Source of the DNA: WHTK01 sp963711035
GTDB taxonomy: Bacteria > Chloroflexota > Dehalococcoidia > DSTF01 > WHTK01
NCBI GenBank assembly: GCA_963711035.1
Contig: CAVQCN010000001.1
Location: 868,001-932,000 of the forward strand
DNA length: 64,000 nucleotides
Reading direction: 5' to 3'
Both the position numbers and the translations under genes were made by a program. The number at the start of each line of letters is the position of its first letter. The first letter of the stretch is position 1. Below, one piece after another: positions 1-8,804 of the stretch. The notes under the pieces are model-generated. The model was not told where the DNA came from. It searched no databases and saw only the letters and a list, made by a program, of their open reading frames with translations.

Positions 1-1094
1 CGATGACAGAGTCGGCGCAGCAATTCGTCGCGCCGCTGACCTTTCGTTCGCTGACGGGCCGGCCTGTCTTTACGGACATGTACCAGCCGGTCACCGACGC
101 TGCCGAAGAGCACATCGCCGTAGCTCGGCGGGCGGAGCTGATCCTGATCGCACCCGCGTCCGCGACGACCATCGCGCGCCTGGCGCACGGCCTTGCCGAC
201 GACTTCCTGTCGTTGGTCTACCTGGCCTCGCGGGCGCCGATCCTCGTTGCGCCGGCGATGGACTCACAGATGTGGTCTGCCGCGGCGACGCAGGAGAACG
301 TCGAGACGCTGAAGCGCCGCGGCGTCGTCTTCGTAGGTCCCGCGGTCGGGAGGTTGGCCAGCGGAGAGATGGGCGCAGGGCGCCTGGTGGAGCCGGAGCA
401 GATCGTCGGCGCTGTGAAGCTGGAGCTGGCGAAGGCCGGCGATCTGGCGAGCCGTCACGTCGTCGTCAGCGCCGGCGGTACGCGTGAGCCTATCGACCCG
501 GTGCGCTTCATCAGCAACCGCTCCAGCGGCAAGATGGGCTTCGCCCTGGCGGAGGCGGCGCGCGACCGCGGCGCCAGCGTGACGCTGGTCTCGACCACGG
601 CGGCGCTGCCGGTACCCTACGGCGTCGAGCTGGTCGAAGTCGAGACGGTAGCGCAGATGCGCGAGGCAGTACTATCGGCCACGTCCAGTGCGGATGCGCT
701 GGTGATGGCCGCGGCCGTGTCCGACTTCCGCCCGGCCCAGGCCGGCGAGCAGAAGCTGAAAAAGGGCGAGGGCGGCTTCGTCCTCGATCTCGTCGCCAAC
801 GCCGACTTCCTGCACGAGGTGCCGGATTCGGTCGTCAAGGTGGGCTTCGCGGCGGAGACGCAGGACGTCATCGCCAACGCGCGCCGCAAGACGCTCTCGC
901 ACGGCCACCTCGACCTGATCTGCGCCAACGACGTCAGCGCCGCGGATGCCGGCTTCGCGGTGGATACGAACCGCGTGACCATCCTCGATGCGAAGGGCGG
1001 CGTAGAAGAGCTGCCCCTCATGAGCAAGTACGATGTCGCCCAGCGCATCTTCGACCGCGTCGTGCCGCTGCTGAATCGGCGTGGCGCCAACTAA
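1..1094 (+). CDS. coaBC: Phosphopantothenoylcysteine decarboxylase / phosphopantothenate-cysteine ligase, 5' truncated by window edge
   Basis: Bifunctional coenzyme A biosynthesis enzyme: the CoaB half joins cysteine to 4'-phosphopantothenate (CTP-dependent) and the CoaC half decarboxylates the product with FMN. The first few dozen residues (start of the flavoprotein Rossmann fold) lie outside the window, so the ATG at base 3 is probably internal. The visible CoaC part has the active-site His in EHIAVARRAEL and the IAPASA segment. The usual PAMN motif reads PAMDSQMW and the usual ACGE clamp reads LASGEMGAGR, so the Asn and Cys of the E. coli enzyme are Asp and Ser here. The CoaB half from about visible residue 150 is canonical, with GGTREPIDP, SNRSSGKMG, AAAVSDFRP and KLKKGEGG. 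Identification is secure; the CoaC substitutions are the only oddity. Confidence 0.95.
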   Translation, partial: MTESAQQFVAPLTFRSLTGRPVFTDMYQPVTDAAEEHIAVARRAELILIAPASATTIARLAHGLADDFLSLVYLASRAPILVAPAMDSQMWSAAATQENVETLKRRGVVFVGPAVGRLASGEMGAGRLVEPEQIVGAVKLELAKAGDLASRHVVVSAGGTREPIDPVRFISNRSSGKMGFALAEAARDRGASVTLVSTTAALPVPYGVELVEVETVAQMREAVLSATSSADALVMAAAVSDFRPAQAGEQKLKKGEGGFVLDLVANADFLHEVPDSVVKVGFAAETQDVIANARRKTLSHGHLDLICANDVSAADAGFAVDTNRVTILDAKGGVEELPLMSKYDVAQRIFDRVVPLLNRRGAN

Positions 1095-1105
1095 CTACTC
1101 ACGCT

Positions 1106-1132
1106 TGTCATTCTGAGCGCAGCGAAGAATCT
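1106..1132. repeat. Short interspersed repeat-like element (cattctgagcgcagcgaagaatct type)
   Basis: The core cattctgagcgcagcgaag followed by aatct resembles an intergenic element seen in many Chloroflexota and other environmental genomes. Only one copy was found in this window, so calling it a repeat rests on general knowledge. Confidence 0.4.
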
Positions 1133-1159
1133 GGCTCTCGGGCGACCGTGTTTCGGACG

Positions 1160-1196
1160 TCATTGCGAGCCATCGCGGCAGCGAGGCGCGGCAATC
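1160..1196. repeat. 37-bp interspersed repeat, copy 1
   Basis: The 37 bases beginning tcattgcgagccatcgcggc are identical, in the same orientation, to bases 25006-25042. Both copies lie in intergenic DNA just downstream of a core gene (coaBC, dnaK). The ends tcattgcg and gcggcaatc make it resemble small non-autonomous or REP-like elements. Confidence 0.75.
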
Positions 1197-1484
1197 TGGG
1201 ATGGGGCCACGGTACGTCCTGGTGCGAGACGGCTTGCAGTGGTATCCGACGTGATTTCAAGTTGACGATGAGATGTCCTCAGGACGGAGCTGAAGCTGCG
1301 TCCCTACGTTAGGACGCACTGTACGGCTCGAAATTCACACTGTTGCACCCGAAATCACCAGGTAACGCACGCCTGCTGGCGGCTGCGTGAGACGGCTCGG
1401 TAGAATATTTCTCACAGTCCCCCGCCCGCGTCAGTTCGATCGCATCCGGGCGGTTCGGCCCGATTCGTTTGCCAGGAGGCCTTC

Positions 1485-2987
1485 ATGAAGCTGAGTGTCC
1501 GCCAGGGCGACGTTACGAGCGCCGCCGTCGACGCCGTCGTCGTCAACCTTTTCGAGGGCGTGACCTCGCCGGGCGGCGGCACCGGCGCCGTTGACCAGGC
1601 GATGGGCGGCGCCATCAGCGAGCTGATCCGCAGCGGGGACATCCGCGGCAAGCTGGGCGAGTTCACGCTAATCCACACCTTCGGCAAGCTGCCTGCGGCG
1701 CGCGTCATCGTGGCGGGCCTCGGCAAGTCGTCCGACTTCAGCATCGACAAGATCCGCGAGCTCTCGGCCGACCTGGCGCGCTACCTGCGACACCATCGCA
1801 TCAAGAGCGCGGTCGTAATCACCCACGGCGCCGGCATCGGCGGCCTGGACCCGCAGGCCTGTGCCGAGGCGATCACCGAGGGAACGCTGCTCGGCCTCTA
1901 CCGTTTCCTGCGTCACAAGCGCAGCGACGACGAGGAGGACATGGAGAGCTTCGAGATAATCGAGTTCGATGCGCCGAAAGTGCCGGCGCTGGAAGCAGGC
2001 GTCGAACGAGGCCGCATCCTGGCGGAGGCGACGAACCTCTGCCGCGACCTCGCCAACGAGCCCGGCAACTACCTGACTCCCACGGACCTGGCGGGACAAG
2101 CCGAGACCCTGGCGCGCGAGACAGGCCTGGAGTTCGAGGTGTACGGCCCGGCCTGGATGCGCGAGAAAGGCATGGGCGGCTTGCTGGGTGTCGCGGCCGG
2201 AAGCGTGCAGGAGCCGCGCCTCATCGTCCTGCGCTACAACGGCGGCGGCGACCGCAAGCCGCTGGCGCTGGTCGGCAAGGGCATCACCTTCGACAGCGGC
2301 GGCATCTCGATCAAGCCGGCCGAGAACATGGGCGACATGAAGGGCGACATGGCGGGCGGTGCATCCGTCATCGCTGCGATGGGCGCCATCGCGCGGCTGA
2401 AGCCGGCCGTCAATGTCATCGCTGTCGTCCCGGCGACGGAGAATATGCCCAGCGGCAGCGCCACCAAGCCCGGCGACGTGCTGGTGACGATGCTCGGCAA
2501 GACGATCGAGGTCGTGAACACGGACGCCGAGGGACGGTTGGTGCTCTCGGACGGCATTGCGTACGCGCGAGAGCAGGGCGCCGAGGCGCTGATCGACGTG
2601 GCGACCCTGACCGGCGCCGTCAGCGTTGCCCTCGGGAACGTGGCCATGGGCGCCATGACCAACGACCCGGTGCTCCTCGAGCGCGTCAAGGCGGCGGCGG
2701 CGACGGCCGGCGAGAAGATATGGGAGCTGCCCATGTTTGAGGAGTACAAGGAGCAGATCAAGAGCGATGTCGCCGACATGAAGAACAGCGGCGGCCGTCC
2801 GGCGGGCTCGATCACGGCGGCCATGCTGCTGCGTGAGTTTGCCGAGGACACGCCCTGGGTTCACCTCGATATCGCCGGTGTGGACATCTACAACCGCGAC
2901 AAGGGCGTCATCGTCAAAGGCGCTAGCGGCATCCCGGTGCGCACGTTGGTGCATCTGGCGCTGCAATACGCAGACGGCGCTCACTAA
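1485..2987 (+). CDS. pepA: Cytosol (leucyl) aminopeptidase, family M17
   Basis: Zinc/manganese aminopeptidase releasing N-terminal residues from peptides in the cytoplasm. The 500-residue length is normal for PepA. The N-terminal macro-like domain covers about residues 1-160. The catalytic domain carries GKGITFDSGGISIKP (metal-binding Lys265 and Asp270) and the family signature NTDAEGRL (345-352). The ATG follows CAGGAGG at good spacing. It is followed closely by the PAP2 gene but nothing indicates a functional link. No anomalies. Confidence 0.95.
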   Translation: MKLSVRQGDVTSAAVDAVVVNLFEGVTSPGGGTGAVDQAMGGAISELIRSGDIRGKLGEFTLIHTFGKLPAARVIVAGLGKSSDFSIDKIRELSADLARYLRHHRIKSAVVITHGAGIGGLDPQACAEAITEGTLLGLYRFLRHKRSDDEEDMESFEIIEFDAPKVPALEAGVERGRILAEATNLCRDLANEPGNYLTPTDLAGQAETLARETGLEFEVYGPAWMREKGMGGLLGVAAGSVQEPRLIVLRYNGGGDRKPLALVGKGITFDSGGISIKPAENMGDMKGDMAGGASVIAAMGAIARLKPAVNVIAVVPATENMPSGSATKPGDVLVTMLGKTIEVVNTDAEGRLVLSDGIAYAREQGAEALIDVATLTGAVSVALGNVAMGAMTNDPVLLERVKAAAATAGEKIWELPMFEEYKEQIKSDVADMKNSGGRPAGSITAAMLLREFAEDTPWVHLDIAGVDIYNRDKGVIVKGASGIPVRTLVHLALQYADGAH

Positions 2988-3028
2988 CGGCGCGCTGGCT
3001 CCGGCTTCATCGGGGCGAAAGAGGCTAT

Positions 3029-3820
3029 GTGGCTGACATCACCCGCTCGGAGAGCGTTCGAGCCGGCTCAGGCCGCTCGTTCTTGACGCGCCATCGCGCC
3101 TACCGCGACGCTGGTGAGCTGCTGCTGGTGGCGATGGCGTTCCTGCTGTACTTCGTCGTGCGCGCCAACGTCATCGACCGGCCTGCGGAGGCGCTGTCGC
3201 ACGCGCATACCGTGATCCGCATAGAGAAGAGCCTCGGCATCTTCGACGAGCCGAGCTGGCAGGCGGCGATCGTCGATCACCGGTTACCGGTGAAGTTCTT
3301 CAATTTCGTCTACTTCTGGCTAGATTTTCCCCTCATCGCCAGCGTGGGCCTGCTGCTCTACTTCCGCCGCCGCACCGACTACACCTTTACGCGCGATGCG
3401 ATCCTGGCGTCGGGCGCGCTGGCCCTCATCTCGTACAACTTGTTTCCGGTGGCGCCGCCCCGCCTCGTTCCCGGCATCGGCGTCGTGGACACGCTGCAGG
3501 TGTTCAACAACCTGAGCTACCAGGCGCAGTCGACGCAGTTCTTCGTCAACCCATATGCGGCGATGCCGAGCCTGCACGTTGGCTGGGCCATCTTGCTAGC
3601 CGTCGGCGTGGCACGCGCCTACGGCAGCTCGCGCTGGGTGCTGGGGTTGGCCGTGCTTCATCCCGTCGTGCAGGCGACGTCCACGGTGATGACGGGCAAC
3701 CATTTTTTTCTGGACGGTGGCGCCGGCCTCGTCGCGGCGGGCTTTGGCCTGACGGTGGCCTACGTCATGGAGGGCTGGGGCTACGACTGGCTACGCGAGC
3801 GCTTAGGCGGCAGCGGGTAG
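3029..3820 (+). CDS. PAP2-superfamily membrane phosphatase / phosphotransferase (AUR1-like)
   Basis: Integral membrane protein of 263 residues with about six hydrophobic segments. The PAP2/AUR1-type signature is present as PSLHVGWAIL followed by TVMTGNHFFLD, giving the catalytic His residues and the final Asp. The family removes or transfers phosphate headgroups on membrane lipids; the substrate cannot be read from sequence. The start is taken as GTG at 3029 because AAAGAGG lies just upstream; the ATG two bases earlier is in another frame. It lies 41 bp after pepA on the same strand. Confidence 0.85.
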   Translation: MADITRSESVRAGSGRSFLTRHRAYRDAGELLLVAMAFLLYFVVRANVIDRPAEALSHAHTVIRIEKSLGIFDEPSWQAAIVDHRLPVKFFNFVYFWLDFPLIASVGLLLYFRRRTDYTFTRDAILASGALALISYNLFPVAPPRLVPGIGVVDTLQVFNNLSYQAQSTQFFVNPYAAMPSLHVGWAILLAVGVARAYGSSRWVLGLAVLHPVVQATSTVMTGNHFFLDGGAGLVAAGFGLTVAYVMEGWGYDWLRERLGGSG

Positions 3821-3825
3821 GCGAC

Positions 3826-3853
3826 GTCGTGGCGACCTTCAGGTCGCCGCGAC
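3826..3853. terminator. Hairpin between convergent genes
   Basis: A 12-bp stem (gtcgtggcgacc / ggtcgccgcgac, one G-T pair) with a ttca loop lies just after the PAP2 stop and before the convergent DUF3105 gene. There is no clear T tract, so it may act as a terminator or only as a 3'-end stabilising hairpin. Confidence 0.5.
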
Positions 3854-3942
3854 GGCTACGGTAGATGCGGCCGTTGGCCGGTTCAGAGCAAGGTCGCGGC
3901 TTTAGGCCAGCTCTCGCGCGGGGGTGCGCGGGACGCTAATCC

Positions 3943-4722
3943 CTAGAAGCCTTCGGGGTTGAAGCGCCGGTCGTAGACGCTGACCCAGTCCTTCACCTTC
4001 TGGTCGCTGTACTCGCTGACCGGGAACTTCTCCATTCGGGTCCAGGCCGTGATCGCGATGGTGTCCGGCTCCATGTCGCCGTAGAAGGAGGAGACGACCT
4101 CCTTGCCGCGACTGTCCAGGTCCTTCGTGATCTTCTGGATCTTGTCGATGACATCCTGGTCGGTCGTGTTGTACCAGATGACGGTACCGCCGTGCTCCAT
4201 GTCGTGGACCAGGTTCTCCTTGGGAGCCGGGCTGGTCAGCGCCGTGAACTGCATCGGCCGGTCGGCGTGCGGGCCGGAGGTGGGCGGGTTGCTCGTGTAG
4301 CAGAGCGGGTCGCTCACGTTGCCGGATGCTAGCTGCTCGTCAGTGCAGATCGGGATCACGGTGCCTGTGGGATAGTGCAGGCGGTCGTCCGCCGTGCCCA
4401 GGACGCCGTCCGGGCCGGGATGAGGCGGGTAGTAGGTGCCGGGCAATGACGGATCGTCGTCCATCTGCGCCTTCTGCCAGCTCGCCTGGGCAGTGCCGCC
4501 CGTTTGCGTGATGGCGTACACGAGGATGCCTGCAACGACGATGGCGCCTAGGCCGACCGCGATGGCCACCTTGTTCAGGCGGTTCAGGCGGCTGAGAAAG
4601 CTTTGCTTCGAGCCGGAGCCGCCGCCCCGCTGGCGTTGCCGCCGCGCTCTCGGTTCGCTGCCGGGTTCACGCGCTTCCCTCTCTGCGCGTCGCTCGACGC
4701 GGGACGATCGTTGTCTGCTCAC
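3943..4722 (-). CDS. DUF3105 domain membrane-anchored protein
   Basis: A cytoplasmic N-terminus rich in Arg/Glu/Gly is followed by one membrane segment (VAIAVGLGAIVVAGILVYAI) and an extracytoplasmic DUF3105 domain. That domain shows SNPPTSGPHAD and HDMEHGGTVIWYN, the conserved Pro/His motifs of the family, plus a Cys pair around ICTDEQ and LCYTS that could form a disulfide. Function of the family is unknown. Upstream ATG codons exist, but the GTG at 4722 follows GGGAGGAG at proper spacing and is preferred, giving 259 residues. It is divergent from rpsO and convergent with the PAP2 gene. Confidence 0.8.
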   Translation of the reverse strand: MSRQRSSRVERRAEREAREPGSEPRARRQRQRGGGSGSKQSFLSRLNRLNKVAIAVGLGAIVVAGILVYAITQTGGTAQASWQKAQMDDDPSLPGTYYPPHPGPDGVLGTADDRLHYPTGTVIPICTDEQLASGNVSDPLCYTSNPPTSGPHADRPMQFTALTSPAPKENLVHDMEHGGTVIWYNTTDQDVIDKIQKITKDLDSRGKEVVSSFYGDMEPDTIAITAWTRMEKFPVSEYSDQKVKDWVSVYDRRFNPEGF

Positions 4723-4864
4723 GAATACTCCTCCCAGCCGTGGCCGGCTGGTGTTGATGTTCTCCAGAGAATTATGGCAGGCGCGTCGCACCGAAACCAA
4801 GTCTCGGAGCTGTTAAGGCAGTTATCGCTGTCCAAACGCACTTCGTGTTAAGAGTTGGCAAACG

Positions 4865-4894
4865 TTGCGGTGAAACGGAGCGCCATGCTAGACT
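4865..4894 (+). promoter_or_regulatory. Possible sigma-70-type promoter for rpsO
   Basis: TTGCGG and TAGACT are separated by 18 bases, 50 bp before the rpsO start. Both boxes match the consensus only partly. Confidence 0.35.
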
Positions 4895-4943
4895 CGTCGG
4901 GAAGTACGAGAGAAGCATACGAGGAAGGGCCCAGACCGGCCAC

Positions 4944-5210
4944 ATGCTCGCCCAAGAGCTCAAAAGCGAAATCATCCAGAATTACAGGGTCAACGAGGCG
5001 GATACTGGCTCCGCTGAGGTTCAGATCGCGATGCTCACGCAGCGCATCAATGACCTCACCCAGCACCTCCGGGTGCATCGTAAGGACCACCACTCGCGCC
5101 GCGGCTTGCTCAAGATGGTTGGCCAGCGACGCCGCCTGCTTGCCTACCTGAACAAGACAGATGTCGAGCGCTACAGGGCGATCATCGCGAGGCTTGGCCT
5201 CCGCAAGTAA
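4944..5210 (+). CDS. rpsO: 30S ribosomal protein S15
   Basis: Small-subunit protein that binds 16S rRNA in the platform. The product MLAQELKSEIIQNYRV... ending ARLGLRK has 88 residues, the family's normal length. It contains the typical TGSAEVQIAMLTQRI, HHSRRGLLKMVGQRR and LLAYL segments. The reading frame is open for 33 more codons upstream, but homology and length place the start at this ATG. The Shine-Dalgarno sequence is poor: the nearest GAGGAAGGG is about 15 bases away. The order rpsO-pnp is conserved in many bacteria. Confidence 0.95.
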   Translation: MLAQELKSEIIQNYRVNEADTGSAEVQIAMLTQRINDLTQHLRVHRKDHHSRRGLLKMVGQRRRLLAYLNKTDVERYRAIIARLGLRK

Positions 5211-5230
5211 TTCTGCGGAGGTCTCTTTGT
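5196..5230 (+). terminator. Rho-independent terminator overlapping the rpsO stop codon
   Basis: A 10-bp stem (ggcctccgca / tgcggaggtc, one G-T pair) encloses the loop agtaattc, which contains the TAA stop of rpsO, and is followed by tctttgt. It would end or attenuate transcription between rpsO and pnp. Confidence 0.7.
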
Positions 5231-5397
5231 AGTTTGGCCGGCCCCGCCCGAGGGACGCAGCGGTTACTGCAAAGCTAACGGTATCCAACATCTCACCCCG
5301 AAACTGCAACGACAGCAGGCGCTGATTGTTGCCACTCGATTGTGCCCTTCCCGTGGCCGGGTGGTCCGGTAGTAAACAGCAAAGGTAGATAACGTTG

Positions 5398-7692
5398 ATG
5401 TCTCACATTTATGAAGTGCAAGTCGAAGGTAAGTCGCTCATCATCGAGACAGGGCGGCTGGCCACGCAGGCCAATGGCTCGATCACGGTGGCCCTGGGCG
5501 AGACGGTCGTCCTGGTCACGGCGTGCGCCAGCCCGGAGCCGCGCGCCGACATCGATTTCTTCCCGCTGACCATCGACTTCGAGGAGCGCCTCTACGCCGT
5601 CGGCAAGATCCCCGGCAGCTTCCCGCGCCGCGAGGGCCGGCCTTCGACGGACGCGATTCTCGCGGGGCGGATGACGGACCGTGCCTTGCGACCGCTCTTC
5701 CCCAAGGGCTTCCGCAACGACGTCCAGATCATCATCACGGTCCTCTCCGCCGACCTGGAGAACGACCCCGACGTGCTGGCGACGATCGGCGCCTCCGCTG
5801 CGTTATCGATCTCGGACATCCCGTTCGACGGGCCGGTCTCGGCTGTACGCATCGGCTACGTCAACGACGAATACGTCATCTACCCGACCTACACCGAGCT
5901 GAAGGACAGCGCCCTCGACCTCGTCGTTTCTTCGACGCGTGAGAAGGTGATCATGGTCGAAGCCGGCGCCAAGGGCGTGCCCGAGGAAGTCTTCATCGAG
6001 GCCGTGCGGCGCGCTCACGAAGCGAATCAGGCAGTGATCGCGGCGCAGGACAAGATGGTCAGCGAGATTGGTCACGCCAAGATGGAGGTCAAGGCCAAGG
6101 CTCTCGACCCGGAGGCACTTGAGGCAGTCCGAGACTTCCTCAAGGATCGCTCCGAGCAGATTATGGCCGCCGTCCAGGTCGAGCGCCAGGAGGGCCGCAG
6201 TGCCCAGATGGCGGAGCTGAGCGAGCACTTCGGCGAGCGCTTCCCCACCGATCAACTGGCGATGGCCCTCGACGCCGTGATCAAGGAGACGGTCCGTAAC
6301 CGCATCCTCACCGACGGCAAGCGCGCCGATGGTCGTGCCCTGGACGAGCTGCGGCCCATCACCTGCGACGTCGGTATCCTGCCGCGCACGCACGGCACCG
6401 GCCTTTTCCAGCGCGGCGAGACGCAGGTGCTCGGCATCGTTACCCTGGGGCCCATGAGCGCGCAGCAGAAGCTGGACACGCTTTCGCCGGAAGAGACCAA
6501 GCGATTCATGCTGCATTACAACTTCCCGCCCTACTCGGTCGGTGAGGTGCGGCGTATGGGCGGCACCGGCCGCCGCGAGATTGGCCACGGTGCCCTCGGC
6601 GAGCGTGCCCTGGAGCCAGTCATCCCCAGCGCGGACGAGTTTCCCTACACGATCCGCATCGTCTCGGAGGTGCTCGGCAGCAACGGCAGCACCTCGCAGG
6701 CCAGCATCTGCGCCGGCACCATGGCCCTCATGGATGCGGGCGTACCGATCAAGGAGCCCGTGGCGGGCGTCGCGATGGGCCTTATCACCGGTGAGGACAA
6801 GTACGAGATTCTCACCGACATCGCCGGTCTGGAAGACTTCCTCGGCGATATGGACTTCAAGGTGGCTGGCACCAGCACCGGCATCACCGCCGTGCAGGCC
6901 GACTTCAAGATCAAGGGCCTGACCCTGGAGCAAGTCAAGGAGATCGTGGAGCGGGCCCGTACCGCCCGGCTCTTCATCCTCGGCAAGCTGAACGAGACCA
7001 TCGAGAGCCCGCGCACGGAGCTCTCGCGCTACGCACCGCGCATGTACCGCATCCAGATCCCGCGCGAGAAGATTGGCGTTGTCATCGGCCCCGGGGGCAA
7101 GATGGTGCGCTCCATCATCGAAGAGACGAAGTGCTCGGTGGACGTCGAGGACGACGGCTCGGTGTACGTCGGCTCCTCCAACGAGGAGAACGCCCGCCGC
7201 GCCATCGCCATCATCGAGGGCCTGACCAAGGAGGCTGAGGTCGGCCAGGTCTACACCGGCCGCGTCACCCGCACGGTCGACTTCGGCGCCTTCGTCGAGA
7301 TCATGCCCGGCAAAGAAGGCCTGGTGCGCATCGGCGAGCTGGCCGACTACCGTGTACCCACCGTCGAAGACGTGGTCAAGGTTGGCGACGAGATACAGGT
7401 CATGGTCATGGAGATCGACAACCTGGGCCGCATCAACCTGTCGCGGCGTGCCATTCTCGAGGGCGCCAGCCCGTCCGACTTCGAGGAGCCGGGTGAGATT
7501 CCTTCGCCGATGACGCGTCGCAGCTCCACGTTGGCGCCGATGCGCACACAGCAGCCGCGACCGCCGCGGCAGGACGGCCGCGACGGCGGCGGCTTCAACC
7601 GGCGCCGGGGACGCGGCGGCAGTGGTGGTGGTGGCAACCGCCCCGGTGGCGGCGGAGGTGGCTCCCGGCCGCGACCGCCAATGCCTCGCTAG
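5398..7692 (+). CDS. pnp: Polyribonucleotide nucleotidyltransferase (PNPase)
   Basis: Phosphorolytic 3'-5' exoribonuclease of mRNA turnover. Domains in order: RNase PH 1 (about 1-140), all-helical linker, RNase PH 2 (about 310-540), KH (about 550-610, GXXG loop in VIGPGGKM), S1 (about 620-690) and a Gly/Arg-rich tail of some 60 residues. Catalytic features of the second core are present: TGRREIGHG, SNGSTSQAS and the Asp/Asp/Lys cluster in FLGDMDFKVAGT. A TTG directly precedes the ATG; the ATG at 5398 is preferred with AAAGG upstream. The disordered basic tail could aid RNA binding. Confidence 0.96.
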   Translation: MSHIYEVQVEGKSLIIETGRLATQANGSITVALGETVVLVTACASPEPRADIDFFPLTIDFEERLYAVGKIPGSFPRREGRPSTDAILAGRMTDRALRPLFPKGFRNDVQIIITVLSADLENDPDVLATIGASAALSISDIPFDGPVSAVRIGYVNDEYVIYPTYTELKDSALDLVVSSTREKVIMVEAGAKGVPEEVFIEAVRRAHEANQAVIAAQDKMVSEIGHAKMEVKAKALDPEALEAVRDFLKDRSEQIMAAVQVERQEGRSAQMAELSEHFGERFPTDQLAMALDAVIKETVRNRILTDGKRADGRALDELRPITCDVGILPRTHGTGLFQRGETQVLGIVTLGPMSAQQKLDTLSPEETKRFMLHYNFPPYSVGEVRRMGGTGRREIGHGALGERALEPVIPSADEFPYTIRIVSEVLGSNGSTSQASICAGTMALMDAGVPIKEPVAGVAMGLITGEDKYEILTDIAGLEDFLGDMDFKVAGTSTGITAVQADFKIKGLTLEQVKEIVERARTARLFILGKLNETIESPRTELSRYAPRMYRIQIPREKIGVVIGPGGKMVRSIIEETKCSVDVEDDGSVYVGSSNEENARRAIAIIEGLTKEAEVGQVYTGRVTRTVDFGAFVEIMPGKEGLVRIGELADYRVPTVEDVVKVGDEIQVMVMEIDNLGRINLSRRAILEGASPSDFEEPGEIPSPMTRRSSTLAPMRTQQPRPPRQDGRDGGGFNRRRGRGGSGGGGNRPGGGGGGSRPRPPMPR

Positions 7693-7916
7693 CTATTAGC
7701 AGGGCGGCGTAGCCGCGCGCGAGCTCTCTCGTCTTTCTGAGACGTCTCAAGTACCAGCCGACGGTGGGTAACCTTCCGCGTTCTTGGAGCCTACTTTCCG
7801 TGAGTAGCGCTTATACAGACGGCGGCAGGTTGCGGTAATCTCTCCGCGAACGGTCTCGACGCAACACGAGGTACGATTCGCCTCGGCTCGAGCGATGACC
7901 CGGTGGAGGGAAGGCT

Positions 7917-8714
7917 ATGGACAAGATCCGCGTCGTCGTCAGTGGTACCGGCTTCATGGGCCGCGAGGTGCTCGCCGCGGTCTGCGGTGAAGAGGACCTG
8001 GAGCCGGTCGGCGTCATCGAGAAGTTCTCCCAGGAGGAGTCCGTTTCGCTGCCCACGCCGGGCGCCGGCCTCGTGCCGATGAGCAACGACCCGGCCGCAT
8101 TGATCCAACGTGTCAATCCCGACGTGATCGTCGACTTCACGAATGCGGAGTGGACCGGCGACGTCTCCAGCGCCGCGATCGACCGGGGCGTGTGCATGGT
8201 GATCGGCACGACGAATCTCAGCCCGGCCTTCCTCAGCGAGTTGGACGAGCGGTGCCGGACGAAGCAGGTAGGCGCGTTCGTGGCGCCGAACTTCGCCATC
8301 GGCGCCGTCGTCATGATCCACCTGGCGCGCATTGCCTCCCGCTTCTTCGACTATGCCGAGGTGACGGAGATGCACCAGGAGAAAAAGCTCGACGCTCCTT
8401 CCGGTACCGCCGTCGTCACGGCGCGGGCCATGGTCGAGGGCCACGGCGGGCCCTTCCAGCACACGATGCCGGAGAAGGAGCCCGTCATCGGCGGTCGCGG
8501 CGCCGTGCTGGACGGCGTGGCCATCCACAGCCAGCGCATGCCGGGCTTCGTTGCCCACCAGGAGGTTGCTTTCGGCGGCCTGGGCCAGACGCTGCGCATT
8601 CGCCACGACTCTACTGGCCGCGAATCCTTTATTCCGGGCGTGCTCCTGGCAGTGCGCGAGATCACGAAGCGCAACGAACTCATCGTCGGCCTCGACAAGC
8701 TCATCGGTCTCTAA
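7917..8714 (+). CDS. dapB: 4-hydroxy-tetrahydrodipicolinate reductase
   Basis: NAD(P)H-dependent reductase of the diaminopimelate/lysine pathway. The 265-residue product has an N-terminal nucleotide-binding fold (GTGFMGREV) and the family signature as EMHQEKKLDAPSGTAV. His159 and Lys163 (E. coli numbering) are kept while the second His of the usual HH pair is Gln. The C-terminal segment AIHSQRMPGFVAHQEVAFGG matches the DapB substrate domain. GGAGGG precedes the ATG. No other dap gene is adjacent. Confidence 0.88.
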   Translation: MDKIRVVVSGTGFMGREVLAAVCGEEDLEPVGVIEKFSQEESVSLPTPGAGLVPMSNDPAALIQRVNPDVIVDFTNAEWTGDVSSAAIDRGVCMVIGTTNLSPAFLSELDERCRTKQVGAFVAPNFAIGAVVMIHLARIASRFFDYAEVTEMHQEKKLDAPSGTAVVTARAMVEGHGGPFQHTMPEKEPVIGGRGAVLDGVAIHSQRMPGFVAHQEVAFGGLGQTLRIRHDSTGRESFIPGVLLAVREITKRNELIVGLDKLIGL

Positions 8715-8804
8715 CGCAGCAACAATCCGGCAACGGAATCTTTCTTTGCAGCCCGCGCGTACTTCCTTGCAGGAAGGACCCGGGAATAGTGAAGGGTGGT
8801 TCCG

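Larger units (their letters stand above)
1095..1484. other. Intergenic region with interspersed repeats
   Basis: This 390-bp stretch between coaBC and pepA has no credible gene. Its first 100 bp hold two short repeat-like elements (listed separately). The remainder shows nothing I recognise apart from the pepA ribosome binding site CAGGAGG just before base 1485. Confidence 0.6.

Noticed and set aside
1668..2984. Long minus-strand open frame opposite pepA (438 codons)
   Set aside because: Antisense shadow of a conserved gene in GC-rich DNA; His/Arg/Val-rich translation without family features.
7739..7748. GAGACGTCTC palindrome after pnp as a terminator or operator
   Set aside because: Only 10 bp, no loop and no T tract; too short to support a call.
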